Source: Trematomus loennbergii (Eukaryota; Chordata; Actinopteri; Perciformes; Nototheniidae). From it: a DNA stretch of 64,000 nucleotides. Position numbers and translations under genes: made by a program. Under the pieces are notes generated by a model that saw only the letters and a program-made list of their open reading frames with translations, was not told where the DNA came from and searched no databases. This document shows, one piece after another, positions 1 to 11,060 of the stretch; position 1 is the stretch's first letter; the number at the start of each line of letters is the position of its first letter. The stretch spans positions 305,501 through 369,500 of the forward strand of contig JAAOOA010000095.1 of the NCBI GenBank assembly GCA_012861695.1, in the 5' to 3' direction.

Positions 1-281
1 AATGTGCAAAAAATAAATATAATAATACAAATAAAATAAATAAAAAAATGTAATATCTGAGCCTCAACACGCTTCTTCAAATAAAGTGTTTTTTTGCTGT
101 AAAAAACAAAATATGAGTAAAATATTCATCAGTATTATTATTATTTTTTTAATGAAAACGTAGTCCGTTCAAGTCTTCTTTAATTTCCCAACATGTTCAG
201 AGTGTAAGTGATCCAGATCCTTTGTTATATTTAGCACATTTGATGATTTCCACTCCCTTATGGAACGTCTGTCCTCAACAG
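1..281. other. AT-rich flank, no gene seen
   Basis: The sequence is A/T-rich and holds no exon that I can support. The start-of-protein exon of the lectin that follows is not visible here and may lie beyond the left edge. Confidence 0.5.
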
Positions 282-1679
282 GTTCCCAACAGCAGTCTGA
301 GTCAGCTCTACGATGTAAAGTCACCTCAGAGAGAGCGGCTGTGATTGTTCTCAGCGTTCTCCTGGCAGCTTCTCTCATCACTCTCAGAGTAACCTGTGAG
401 TTTCTTTTCAAACTCAATGAATTAAGAACAAGATTTAAATCTGATGGATGTTCAGAGGAACAGAACTGGCGGCTTCAGGTGATCTCTGCAAACATGTAAC
501 AGAACAGCTTGAAGTTAAATTCATCTTAACAGAGTCGTGGTAATTAACTGATGCTTTCATTTTCCTTTCTCAATTTAAAATCAGTCAAATTAGTATGGAG
601 AATTATCAATGTCATGTTTTCAATCTATTTGGCATTTCAATGTATACCTACCTCTCCATAACATTACTATATATTTTGGAATGATTCTCCTCTAATGAAC
701 AGACTCTTAAACCTTTCTTTGTCTATTTCAACAATCAGTTCATCAAAACATCAGAACGTCTCCAAAAGATGATGGATGAGCGTGATGACGCTGAGATGAA
801 AAACCTCACAGGTAAACTTCGTCCACATCCAGATCCCTTTCAAATGTTTTAACACTCATATTGTTCTGTTAAACATTCATCTTTGTGTCTCTTCTCGACT
901 GAGTGAACCATGGAAGAGTTTTGATCTCTGTTCAGGTTCTGTTCAAAGTAAAACCATTTGTATATTCTTCCATAACAGAGAAATCTCTGAAGTAAACAGT
1001 CCATCTGACTCAAATCTTTGCTCTGATCTCTTTAAAGGGGGCTCATGTAAAAGATGCCCAGACGGCTGGGAGCCTCATGGAGGAAAATGCTATTATTTCT
1101 CCATCAATGAAGCAACCTGGACACGGAGCAGAGCTGAATGCAGACGTACAGGAGGAGATCTGGTTAAGATAGAGAGCACAGAGGAGCAGGGAGAAACACT
1201 GCTGCAGGCTCACCATTCACCACTTGGTTTCTGCATTAGTTCAGAGAAGTTATTCAACATATTTGGTTTTGCTGTCCAGGCATTCCTGGAGCAGAAAGTG
1301 AGAGGTGAAATGACTGAAGGTGAGGACAAGTTCTGGATCGGACTGACGGACTCAGAGACAGAGGGAACATGGCTGTGGACAGACGGATCACCACTGGACA
1401 GCGGGTTTGATTGTTGGAAACACATTTTTTTAAATTTCTAATATCAAAGTCATCAGTTTGATTAAATCACATCTTTCTCTTCCTCAAACCTCAGATTGAC
1501 TTTTTGGTCCAAAGGAGAGCCAGACAACTTTAAAGGGATCGATACTATGGAGAGGATTGTGCGAGGATGGGGGAAGAGGTGGAGCGACAGACCTGAAGTG
1601 TTGGTTCGATAAATCCTGTGAAGACCCTCACAAAAGTATCTGTGAGAAACCAGAAGACCCTAACTCACTGAGAATCTGA
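282..1679 (+). pseudogene. CD209-like C-type lectin (type II membrane protein), damaged
   Basis: Four or five exons of a fish CD209/CLEC4-like lectin can be read. Exon 282-395 gives a hydrophobic membrane segment (AAVIVLSVLLAASLITL) and ends at a GTGAGT donor. Exon 739-811 encodes a short charged, coiled-coil-like neck. Exon 1038-1404 starts the lectin domain (CPDGWEPHGGKCYYFS, then FWIGLTDSE and WLWTDGS). The last exon, 1495-1679, has FWSKGEPDN, CWFDKSCEDPHKSICEK and a stop. Members of the family bind sugars outside the cell through a calcium site; the EPD triplet here replaces the common EPN. Damage: the expected donor after 1189 reads GG instead of GT, and the last exon needs two frame changes (about 1540 and 1580) to keep the conserved residues. 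The N-terminal exon is absent. It could be a pseudogene or a real gene with sequencing errors. Confidence 0.8.
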
Positions 1680-2724
1680 AAGCAGCTCAGCTGAAGTCTC
1701 AGCCTGTTTATATATCTCAGTACAGGATGCAGAACGTGGAGCAGGGTGCTTTTTAAAAGCTCTTATATAAATACAAATAATATATACAGCCATGCAAACA
1801 TTAAAATGCAGTTTCTTGAATGTGTTGAATGATTAAGAACAGAAGTTATATTTTAACTTTCTTTTAAACTGGATTTGCACAAATAAGTGACATTTTCATT
1901 TTGGGCTCTGAGTAATAGTGACAGCATTTCTCCATATTATCACCATTTTTACAGATCAGACATCATTCAAATAATGGAGAAATGATTTCTGCAGATGAAT
2001 CCATGATGATATCCATTGCTTGCATTTCACTAAAACACATGTAATAATGAGCTCCACCTGCCCGAAGTCCAACAGTAAAATGACATGTATGCATTGGTCA
2101 CAATAATCTAATGATATGACGTATAATATTATAACCATCGCAGCTTTTAGCTTTTTTACTTATTCATAATGTTGCAGGAATGTTACTGGTGATAGTGTAT
2201 TTGTACACTGTGTTATTATTACTTTAGTAGGTATTAGTTTACTTTCTGTCAATGAACATCTTGTTTCAGCCGTACTTCAATGAACTGCTGTGTTTCATTT
2301 CTAACTAAACATCATATTTCATATTCTCTCACTTTCTTTATGAAAACGTGTATTTGTTAAGTAGCTACTAACTAAAGTTGTCCGATGCATGTAATGAAGT
2401 ACAATAAAAAGTACTTGAAAGTGATGTGTACTTTAGTAAAGTCAAGTATTTTAAAATCTTTTGCCTGAACTGTTTTATTTGAGCTACGACAGCTCGCTCA
2501 TCTGTAAACATGTAATCCATGTATTGTCTTCTTTTGTCATTTCATTTGGAAGTAACTTTAAACATTTAAAAAGTGAATGTGTAAAACTAAAAACACAACG
2601 GTAATATTTGTTGATGTTTCCATTTTGGATATGCATAACAACTAATTCAGATGAAGGTTAAACAAGAATTACTTTGATTGAAATGTACGAAAATAAACCA
2701 TACTACAATTACAATTGTACACCC
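1680..2724. other. 3' flank of the lectin, no gene seen
   Basis: AT-rich sequence with AATAAA-like signals near 2402 and 2692 that could serve the lectin transcript. I see no coding signal. Confidence 0.4.
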
Positions 2725-2895
2725 TCACCCTCACCCTCCTCCTCCTCCTCCTCTTCCTCCTCCCCTCCTCCTCCCCTCCTCCTCCTCCCCCTCTGGTAGA
2801 GTAGCAGTGTATCTGGATCATCCTGCTGGCTCTCTCCTTCTACAGAGTCTCCTCTGACACACTGACCCACCTCCACACCTTCAGAGCCACATTCA
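2725..2895 (+). pseudogene. B30.2/SPRY domain fragment from an NLR copy
   Basis: This stretch matches 52100-52290 almost base for base, including the CTCC-rich tract and the segment encoding [14 protein letters not shown] two-base loss in CTCTCTCC (here CTCTCC) shifts the frame, and the match ends inside FRATF before the normal C-terminus. It is a remnant of a second NLRC3-like gene. Sequence further downstream (3087-3130 and 3245-3290) resembles 53617-53690, the 3' flank of the main NLR, so a larger NLR 3' end was once copied here. Confidence 0.75.
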
Positions 2896-3410
2896 GGATA
2901 GAGCCCGCCCCCCCCACAGGCTCAGGTGAAGCATGTTAGCGGCGACACGAGCGCTGAGCGGAAGAGAGTCAAACACAGGTGGTTATGAACAACCTGTTTT
3001 AATATCTGTTGGGAAAACACTGAATGTCCTCTTCCAACATGAGAGCAACATGATAACAAAGGTATCCCAACTGTAGCTGTGAACATGACAGGATGTATGA
3101 TTACCTAGAAGAGCATCAGGACTGTTTGAGGCATATGATAGCTATGTGATTAACATGATGATTCAGCCTCTATGGAGATAGACATATGACAAGCATGCTC
3201 ATTTCTGACGTGGAGCTAATCTGAAGTAAACATTGAATACTGCTTTCTATTCCTCCATCTTGTGACTGTGTAACTCCCTCTCTTGGATATCAGCATGTGA
3301 AGGACACTGTTCAGGAACTAGTTGATGCTCTGTATGTGATGACTACTTCCATTCTGGAGAGGATCACAGATACATGGATCCTGAGATTGAAGCTCAAGCC
3401 GGGGACCAGT
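2896..3410. other. NLR-type 3' flank remnant
   Basis: Short blocks near 3087-3130 and 3245-3290 match the 3' flank of the main NLR at 53617-53690. No coding capacity is seen. Confidence 0.4.
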
Positions 3411-5038
3411 GAACATCAGCAGGAGAGGACTCTTTAAAGTAGAGACACTACATACTGATATACACCTGAACATCAGCAGGAGAGGACTCTTTAAAGTAGA
3501 GACACTACATACTGATATACACCTGAACATCAGCAGGAGAGGACTCTTTAAAGTAGAGACACTACATACTGATATACACCTGAACATGAGCAGGAGAGGA
3601 CTCTTTAAAGTAGAGACACTACATACTGATATACACTGAACATCAGCAGGAGAGGACTCTTTAAAGTAGAGACACTACATACTTATATACACCTGAACAT
3701 CAGCAGGAGAGGACTCTTTAAAGTAGAGACACTACATACTGATATACACCTGAACATCAGCAGGAGAGGACTCTTTAAAGTAGAGACACTACATACTGAT
3801 ATACACCTGAACATCAGCAGGAGAGGACTCTTTAAAGTAGAGACACTACATACTGATATACACCTGAACATGAGCAGGAGAGGACTCTTTAAAGTAGAGA
3901 CACTACATACTGATATACACCTGAACATCAGCAGGAGAGGACTCTTTAAAGTAGAGACACTACACTGATATACACCTGAACATCAGCAGGAGAGGACTCT
4001 TTAAAGTAGAGGCACTACATACTGATATACACCTGAACCTCAGCAGGAGAGGACTCTTTAAAGTAGAGACACTACATACTGATATACACCTGAACATCAG
4101 CAGGAGAGGACTCTTTAAAGTAGAGACACTACATACTGATATACACCTGAACCTCAGCAGAGAGGACTCTTTAAAGTAGAGACACTACATACTGATATAC
4201 ACCTGAACATCAGCAGGAGAGGACTCTTTAAAGTAGAGACACTACATACTGATATACACCTGAACATGAGCAGGAGAGGACTCTTTAAAGTAGAGACACT
4301 ACATACTGATATACACCTGAACATCAGCAGGAGAGGACTCTTTAAAGTAGAGACACTACACACTGATATACACCTGAACATCAGCAGGAGAGGACTCTTT
4401 AAAGTAGAGACACTACATACTGATATACACCTGAACATCAGCAGGAGAGGACTCTTTAAAGTAGAGACACTACATACTGATATACACCTGAACATCAGCA
4501 GGAGAGGACTCTTTAAAGTAGAGACACTACATACTGATATACACCTGAACCTCAGCAGGAGAGGACTCTTTAAAGTAGAGACACTACATACTGATATACA
4601 CCTGAACCTCAGCAGGAGAGGACTCTTTAAAGTAGAGACACTACATACTGATATACACCTGAACCTCAGCAGGAGAGGACTCTTTAAGTAGAGACACTAC
4701 ATACTGATATACACCTGAACATCAGCAGGAGAGGACTCTTTAAAGTAGAGACACTACATACTGATATACACCTGAACATCAGCAGGAGAGGACTCTTTAA
4801 AGTCGAGACACTACATACCGATATACACCTGAACATCAGCAGGAGAGGACTCTTTAAAGTAGAGACACTACATACTGATATACACCTGAACATCAGCAGG
4901 AGAGGACTGTTTAAAGTAGAGACACTACATACTGATATACACCTGAGCATCAGCAGGAGAGGACTCTTTAAAGTAGAGACACTACATACTGATATACACC
5001 TGAACATAAGCAGGAGAGGACTCTTTAAAGTAGAGACA
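3411..5038. repeat. 57-bp minisatellite, about 29 copies
   Basis: The unit begins GAACATCAGCAGGAGAGGAC and runs 57 bp, ending with a block containing CTACATACTGATATACACCT. Copies differ mainly at one site (ATC, ATG or CTC before AGC) and by rare one- to three-base losses (for example near 3637, 3962, 4157 and 4686). Because 57 is 19 codons without stops on either strand, the array opens long reading frames in both directions; these are not genes. The same unit reappears in inverse orientation at 63469-63651. Confidence 0.97.
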
Positions 5039-5081
5039 TTACTTCTACACCGCCAGTATTACATTTATTTGACAGCTTTAG

Positions 5082-5127
5082 TTACTTTGCATATTCAAAT
5101 TATACAAAATTTGAATATGCAAAGTAA
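5082..5127. repeat. Perfect 19-bp inverted repeat with 8-nt loop
   Basis: Arms 5082-5100 and 5109-5127 are exact reverse complements (TTACTTTGCATATTCAAAT and its complement) around the loop TATACAAA. It lies directly beside the end of the minisatellite array. It may be the core of a dispersed fish repeat; no transposase or RNA gene context is visible. Confidence 0.9.
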
Positions 5128-6716
5128 AGTTTTGAATGCAGAGTTTTATTTGTAACAAAGTATTTCTGCACAGTAGTATAAATACTTTAGTATAGGATCG
5201 GAGTACTCCCTCAACTTCTGCTTGTACTTCTATTTCGAGTATAGTAACACTTTGCAAACTGTAGCCTATTATATATATTTGTACTTTAACTTGAGGGAAA
5301 CCTTTTACCTGGAGTATTGCCTCTTTCCTGTTCTGTTTACGTGGAGCTGTGAAGAACACGGACGCCTTCTGGATATCTGGGCAGAAGAGAACATTTCACA
5401 ACTTTTGGAAAAGGTACACAAGAACGTGGAGGTCTTCAAAAATCTTTAGCGGAGGAATGAAGCAGAATAGATTTACCCGGAGTGATGAACAGTGTCGTGA
5501 AAAGTTAAAAAAGCTCCGTTGACAAAACATTAAAGTGCACGACGCGCTGCAGAAAGTGGCAGCTCCCAGATATTAGAGACACATGTATTTGTTCTGACGA
5601 CCTCGACAATATCTGGAACACAAGACCCAGAGTGAGCCCCGTAGATGTGGTCGAGTCCTATGAAGCAGCTGTTAGGTGTGAATGACCAGAGAAACATGCT
5701 CAGTGTGAAATGAGACTCCATAATGATGTGTTTAATGTGAGGTCACACTGACATCTAGTGGTGATCTGCAGACATCAACACAAGGTCAACATTAAACTCC
5801 TCATAACTTTAAGCATTTTGAGATTATGATTAATTCACATGACTTTGGTAACATGATGCTTTTATTGAAGCTCTTTAAAAATGGATATAGTTAAAGCTGG
5901 TTTAAGATCACCCCATGTCTGTCCTCCTGAGTCCTACATTGATTGTTTTTAATGAATTTTTATTGACTTCTATCTTTCCTTTTATTATTGATTTTGTACA
6001 CGTTTGTTAATAATGTAAACCCCACTGAGACAATCATGTTTTTTTATATTGAATCTTATAAATAAACTTAGATTTGATTAAACGTTTTCTCTGATCAGCT
6101 GTAGCTATGGCAACAGGTGGCAGTTAGCCTACATTAGCTTTGATGCTAGCTAACATTAGCCACCGGTCAAAACACATTAGGCCTACTGTAATTACCTGAA
6201 CGTTTTAAAACGTATTAATTAAAACATGTAAGGTGCTTTAAAAGTGATATAACGTAGTGAAATGTCTTAACAAGTACCTTTAGCGCTGTTGCTGAGCTGA
6301 GGTATGTCGGTGTTGGAAGTGAAGCATCGCAGAAAGCACGGGAGAAGGACCGGGGATTTCATCTCTGTTCATCCGGGAGAGGGAGCAGGCAGAGCGGCCA
6401 GCAGACAGAGCAAAGACCCCTGGTAATGCGCCAGACGCTGATGCAAATCGTGGCCAAACGGTGGGACTACATTTAACATTTCACACACAATACACCCTGA
6501 AAACTACACACTGCAGAGATTAGACCTGATAATAGGGAAGACCATTTCCACCACAGAAAATAACATATCTACTCTGTAAGTCATTTATATGACATCTCAT
6601 TAATATGACTTACAATCTCATTATACTCACATCATGTACTTGAGTAAAAGTAGAAGGAATATAAATACAATGTTCTGTAAGAGCTCTTATTTTGAAGTGC
6701 TTCCTGTTCGCTGTTA
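5128..6716. other. Gene-free stretch with repeat debris
   Basis: No coding exon is supported. 5130-5230 resembles a dispersed fish repeat. 6290-6430 is more GC-rich and ends with a donor-like CTG|GTAATG, so it could be an untranslated first exon, but nothing confirms this. Confidence 0.35.
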
Positions 6717-6990
6717 AGTTTCACTTTTATCTTAACTTCACTTCGGGCTCGTCGGTCGTGTCGCACCTTCTTCTTCTTCTTCTTCCTCTTCTCTCTACAG
6801 GTTTGTAACTTTTTGTGACTTTCGAGTTTTTAGAGAAAACTCTGATCATCAATCACTGCTCAGAGAATAAGAACAACTCTTTAGTTTAACTTTAGAGACT
6901 CAGAGACAGACTTTAACTCTCTTCCTGTTTTTACCTCAAAACGCCAGCACACAAAAACTATTTATATCATCAATCATTACTCAGAGAATA
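6717..6990 (+). promoter_or_regulatory. Putative NLR promoter/5'UTR module, copy 1
   Basis: This block is repeated at 8968-9178, the sequence just before the first NLR exon. Both copies begin AGTTTCACTT, which resembles an interferon-stimulated response element (consensus AGTTTCNNTTTC), and continue through GTAACTTTTTGTGACTT and CAGAGACTCAGAGACAGACTT. Copy 1 carries an extra pyrimidine tract ending CTCTCTACAG|GT (6770-6802), which looks like a splice acceptor. The promoter role is an inference from position and the motif; no TATA box stands out. Confidence 0.35.
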
Positions 6991-7026
6991 ACTCAGAGAC
7001 CCTCTCTCTCTTTATTCCTATCCTAA

Positions 7027-7263
<237 letters not shown>

Positions 7264-8654
7264 CTGTGTAATGGTAAAGGGGTTGTTCCTCGTCACATGA
7301 CCAGCAGAGTATTTAAAGATAAACATTTCAAAAGGGGAAAAGGTAAAACATTGGAAATATAAGAGGAATACATTAATAATACAAATCATTTTTTAAATAC
7401 TAAAATAATAAATGTGGAAATGTAAACATTAGTAATTAAAGAAAACAACACTAATGTTCCTCCCTCAGCCACCGGAGGGCGACACATCCCACAGCCTCAC
7501 TCACAGGTGATTCATAAAAACGTCACAAACCAAAGTAAAGAGATAATGTTTTAGAGCATGAAATACAAATATATATTAATACAAAATAAAAATATTTGGA
7601 AATACAATAAAATGTAAAAACATTTACATAATATATGAGGAAGTATAGATGAGTAAAAACGTTTACAAAAAATAAAATGATGAACATTTAAACATTTAAA
7701 CATTAATAATTAAAGAAAACAATATGTGAAAATACAAAGAGGAATAAATAAAAGGGAAGTTAATAAATAATAATACAATTAATAAATAGTCAACATGAGT
7801 AGTGATAAAAAGAGCTCACAATAAATGAAACAATTATAAAAATTACATAAATTGAAGAATATAAATACTATATAAATAATAATGAGAGAATGAAAATGAT
7901 ACATAGATGAATAATAAGCAAACACATAACTATACAAATATACAAATGAATAAATGTATTGATAAATAGGAATCAATAAATCATTTGAAGCCATGTCTTA
8001 CAGATTGCTTTGTTTTCATGCTTAGAAATAAACAGAGAGAAGGATAGTGGAGATTGAGCCGGAAAACAAAATAGATAAATAAGAAATACATTAAAATCTA
8101 AAGCAAACAGGACAAGAAGTTAATGATCATGAAATAAAAACACTAGATCAGTAAACATGGAATAAAATGATCCAACTCAAATCCATGAATGAGAGTGAAG
8201 AATAGAATGAAATGATAAGTAAATGAGACGCATTGTTACTCTCAGCCTGAACTTCAGGTGTTCACGTGCACAGATATGAACACTTCCTGCAGCTCTCAGT
8301 GGCTGATGCTCTGTGTGTGTCTGCAGATGAAGGTGTAAAGCTCTCTGAGGATTCAGCTGCAGCTAACAAGCTAACAGGCTAACAGGATGCATTATTGCAC
8401 TAGCTCTAACTGTGACTGGAACAAGAGGAATATTTCAGAAAGCTTTCAGAGTCCGGTAGAAGTGAAGAGTGATCCCCAAAGAAAGGCAACGAGAAAGCAC
8501 TTAGCATCAAAATATAGTTAAAGTAGCGACAGTAAAAGTAGTCATTGTGCAGATTGGTCCATTTCAGAATAATATCTATGATATGTTTTATAATGATTGA
8601 TCATTAAAGTGTTCTCAAAGCTGGTGAAGGTGCAGCTAGTTTGAATGACTTTGT
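7264..8654. other. AT-rich gene-free stretch
   Basis: Mostly A/T-rich sequence with AATAAA and AATACA runs; no exon is supported. Confidence 0.45.
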
Positions 8655-8896
8655 ATACTTTACACACGGCATCTATTGCACGTCTGTCCGTCCTGGGAGA
8701 GGGATCCCTCCTCTGTTGCTCTCCCTGAGGTTTCTCCCATGTTCCTTTAAACTGTGGGGTTTCTCTGGAAGTGTTTCCTTGTACGATGTGAGGGTCTAAG
8801 GACAGAGGGGGTCGTATTGTCACTGATATTCTGTACAAACTGTGAAGTCCACTGAGACAAATGTAACATTTGTGATATTGGGCTATATAAATAAAC

Positions 8897-8930
<34 letters not shown>

Positions 8931-8935
8931 ACTGC
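8655..8935 (+). mobile_element. Non-LTR retroelement 3' tail ending in (TGAT)n
   Basis: A 280-bp block that recurs at 62225-62496 in the same orientation. It ends with TATATAAATAAACATTGATTG and then a TGAT tandem run, the form of a LINE or SINE 3' end that primes on its own terminal repeat. The family cannot be named from the tail alone. The two copies differ by scattered changes and short indels. Confidence 0.7.
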
Positions 8936-8967
8936 AGGGTAGCTTGTGACTTTTTTGAAGTGTTTGC

Positions 8968-9178
8968 AGTTTCACTTCGTGCTCGTCGTGTCGCACCTTC
9001 GTAACTTTTTGTGACTTCAGAGCTTTTAGAGACAACTGTGATTATCAATCATTGCTCAGAGAATAAGAACAACTCTTTAGTTTAACTTTCAGAGACTCAG
9101 AGACAGACTTGAACTCTCTTCCTGTTTTTACATGAGATACACCTGTACACAAAAACTATTATTATTATCAATCATTAC
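8968..9178 (+). promoter_or_regulatory. Putative NLR promoter/5'UTR module, copy 2
   Basis: Second copy of the block at 6717-6990, placed immediately upstream of the first N-terminal NLR exon (9234). It keeps the ISRE-like AGTTTCACTT core and the GACTCAGAGACAGACTT segment but lacks the long CTT tract. Its position makes it the better candidate for the 5' end of the gene. Regulation by interferon is an inference. Confidence 0.35.
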
Positions 9179-9233
9179 GTGTGTGTGTGGTTGTTCCCTT
9201 ATATATACAGTCTATGGTGTGAATTTATTCCAG

Positions 9234-9359
9234 GTGTGGACCTGGACCTGGACCTGAACCTGAACCTGGACCTGGACCTGGACCTGGACCTGGACCTGAG
9301 TCCCGCTGTGTTTCCTCAAAGAGTGACCGCTCAATGGAGCCTCAATCTGCTGATGGGGG
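9234..9359 (+). CDS. NLR N-terminal exon 1 (Gly-Pro repeat plus KSD motif)
   Basis: Between ATTCCAG and GTAAG lies a 126-bp exon. In the frame set by splicing it reads a GPGPGPEPEP-type repeat followed by SRCVSSKSDRSMEPQSADGG. This is the short repeated N-terminal motif of fish NLRC3-like proteins (pattern S-C-x-S-x-K-S-D-x-S-M). Both borders have the same phase (two bases carried over), so the exon can be duplicated or skipped without frame loss. An Asp-Leu repeat is also open in another frame but makes no sense for the family. Confidence 0.75.
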
Positions 9360-9795
9360 GTAAGAATTTAAAACGGACTAAAAGCCGTTTGAGTCAGTTG
9401 TTGTCTGTGTTGAAGCTTCTGTGTAACCTTCAGGAAATCCTGGTTCTTAGCGATGTCGGTGGGCGTTAAGTGAACTGCAGCTAGCATCCTGGGCATGAAC
9501 TCAGTGACGTTATCCACTAAAGACAGATGTGTTTACGTTAGCTTCACACTGCTGGCTGTAGGGCAGCTGAAGAGACGCGAGGCACTTTGTAGATAAACTT
9601 CACGTCTTTAGGATTTTCTCTGAAAATCTTCCAGAGTCCTTCACATAGAGAGCAGTCCACCGGCTGATAGAGGACACTCAGAAAGTCTGGAAGGTTCATC
9701 TGTTGGGCAACACAGAGCGATTTATACCATTACATTGTAAAGAGTGACTTTAGACATAACATATTTTCATCAGTTTTTCTCCAGCGGTTCAATGT

Positions 9796-10005
9796 ATGGG
9801 CGGTGGTGGCAAAGTCCGTAGGGACTTGGCTTGGGAACCAGAGAGTCACCGGTTCAAGACCCCGGAAGACCAAGTGCTACCCAGGTGTCCCTGAGCAAGG
9901 CAGCGTTCCCTACACTGCTCCCCGGGCAGCCCACTGCTCCTAACACTAGGATGGATCAGATGCAGAATGTACATTTCCCCTCTGTGGGACGATGAAGAGC
10001 TTCTT
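9796..10005 (+). mobile_element. tRNA-derived SINE, copy 1
   Basis: The block has an RNA polymerase III B-box-like GGTTCAAGACCCC about 50 bp downstream of an A-box-like GGTGGCAAAGTCCG, followed by an unrelated body. This is the plan of a tRNA-derived SINE. It is duplicated with the exon block at 25597-25806. Relative to that copy it lacks about 15 bases after CCCCGGGC. Confidence 0.65.
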
Positions 10006-10035
10006 CTTCTCTTGATGCATCTGTTTCTGTTTCAG

Positions 10036-10140
10036 GGTCCAGCAGCAGAGACCAGACTCTCCCAGCTGTCTGTCCCTAAAGAGCGACGCCTCGATGGACG
10101 ACTTCATAAACTTTAAAGGACCTCCATCTGCTGATCAGAG
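10036..10140 (+). CDS. NLR N-terminal repeat exon 2
   Basis: A 105-bp exon between TTTCAG and GTAAGC. Spliced reading gives VQQQRPDSPSCLSLKSDASM followed by DDFINFKGPPSADQR, the SCLSLKSD type of N-terminal repeat. The phase is 2-2, matching the exons before and after. It has close copies at 25853, 26956, 27612 and (fragment) 39103. Confidence 0.85.
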
Positions 10141-10149
10141 GTAAGCTGT

Positions 10150-10540
10150 GGGTGTTTCTCAATCGCGAGTAAAGCTGCTTCAGAGCCACTATTTCAAGCA
10201 TACTACGTCATCGAGTGCCGCCGAAGACTGTTCCAATCTCCAGCATACTTGGAAATCTACCGAGCCCAGCGTACTCCGTTTGGAGAAATATCGAGGCTGC
10301 ACATGAGTAGACTCCGCAGTCTTAAAATCCCCACAATGCTTTGCGCACGGACCAATTTCCCCAAATCTGTGGCGGAAGATGTAAGACGGGGCCTCTCATA
10401 TGACGCACACCTGCACACTTGCTAGCCTGTTCCACTCTTTGTTTTCCGAATGCCAGGAAGTATTCTTGATTCGCTTCTGAAGCAAGATGCTCGGCAGACA
10501 TGTGCTACCAAGCAAGCGTACTCCACATTGAGAAACACCC
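10150..10540. mobile_element. MITE with 14-bp terminal inverted repeats
   Basis: The ends GGGTGTTTCTCAAT (10150-10163) and ATTGAGAAACACCC (10527-10540) are perfect inverted repeats. The sister module at 27061 has the uninterrupted site AAGCTGTAACTCATAG, while here TGT is followed by the element and then TGA-AACTCATAG, consistent with a 3-bp target duplication with one change. There is no coding capacity. PIF/Harbinger-type origin is possible from the 3-bp duplication. Confidence 0.85.
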
Positions 10541-11060
10541 TGAAACTCATAGTAAGAGTCCGGTTATGATAGAAGCAGACTTGATTACTGCAACAGTGTT
10601 TTACTACAACTCATCCAGAACGCTGCCACCAGAGTCCTCATTGAAACCAGAAGAACTGAGCTCATCACCTCAGCTCTCAAAGCTCTGCACTGGCTTCCAA
10701 TACCACAAAGAACACACTTTAAAATCTTACTTTTAACTCACAAAGCACTCAATGGATTGGGACCAGAATACATGTCTGATATGCTGCTCTGTAACGAGCC
10801 ACCCAGAGCTCTCAGATCATCGGGGCAGGTTTACTCATCGTCCACAGGGTCAGAACCAAATTCACTGAGGCAGCTTTTAGCTTCTATGCGCTGCAGATCT
10901 GGAACAACCTTCCTGAGATCTGAGGTCCGCCCCACCCTGAGTTCTTTAAATCGAGTCTGAAAGCTTTCTCTTTAGTGCTTCCTATCCAGAGATCCTCTCA
11001 CTCTGTTTTATCATTGCACTTCAACACTTTTAGCTGCATTATGTGTATTTAGGCCACATC
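10541..11060 (+). mobile_element. LINE reverse-transcriptase 3' fragment (L2/Rex1-like)
   Basis: Translation gives DYCNSVLLQLIQNAATRV, then LHWLPIPQRTHFKILL and KALNGLGPEYMSDMLL, the C-terminal tail typical of L2/CR1/Rex1-group LINE polymerases, with frame breaks. The same fragment follows N-terminal exons at 25966 and 39139, so it was copied with the exons. Confidence 0.8.

Larger units (their letters stand above)
9375..10140 (+). repeat. Duplicated intron-exon block (copy 1 of 2)
   Basis: 9375-10140 is nearly identical to 25176-25960, including the intron, a SINE and the N-terminal NLR exon. The second copy starts exactly at the 5' edge of an L2 LINE (25175). The duplication therefore copied a whole intron-SINE-exon module. 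Confidence 0.85.

Noticed and set aside
3411..5038. Regular repeats that might suggest a CRISPR array or a repeat protein
   Set aside because: There are no unique spacers, the genome is eukaryotic, and the open frames exist on both strands only because the unit is 57 bp without stops.
9179..9469. Reading frame with an Asp-Leu repeat
   Set aside because: The splice-consistent frame of the same bases gives the Gly-Pro and KSD repeat known from NLRs.
9796..10005. Possible tRNA gene from the B-box-like GGTTCAAGACCCC
   Set aside because: No cloverleaf pairing or anticodon arm is evident, and an unrelated body follows; it is a SINE.
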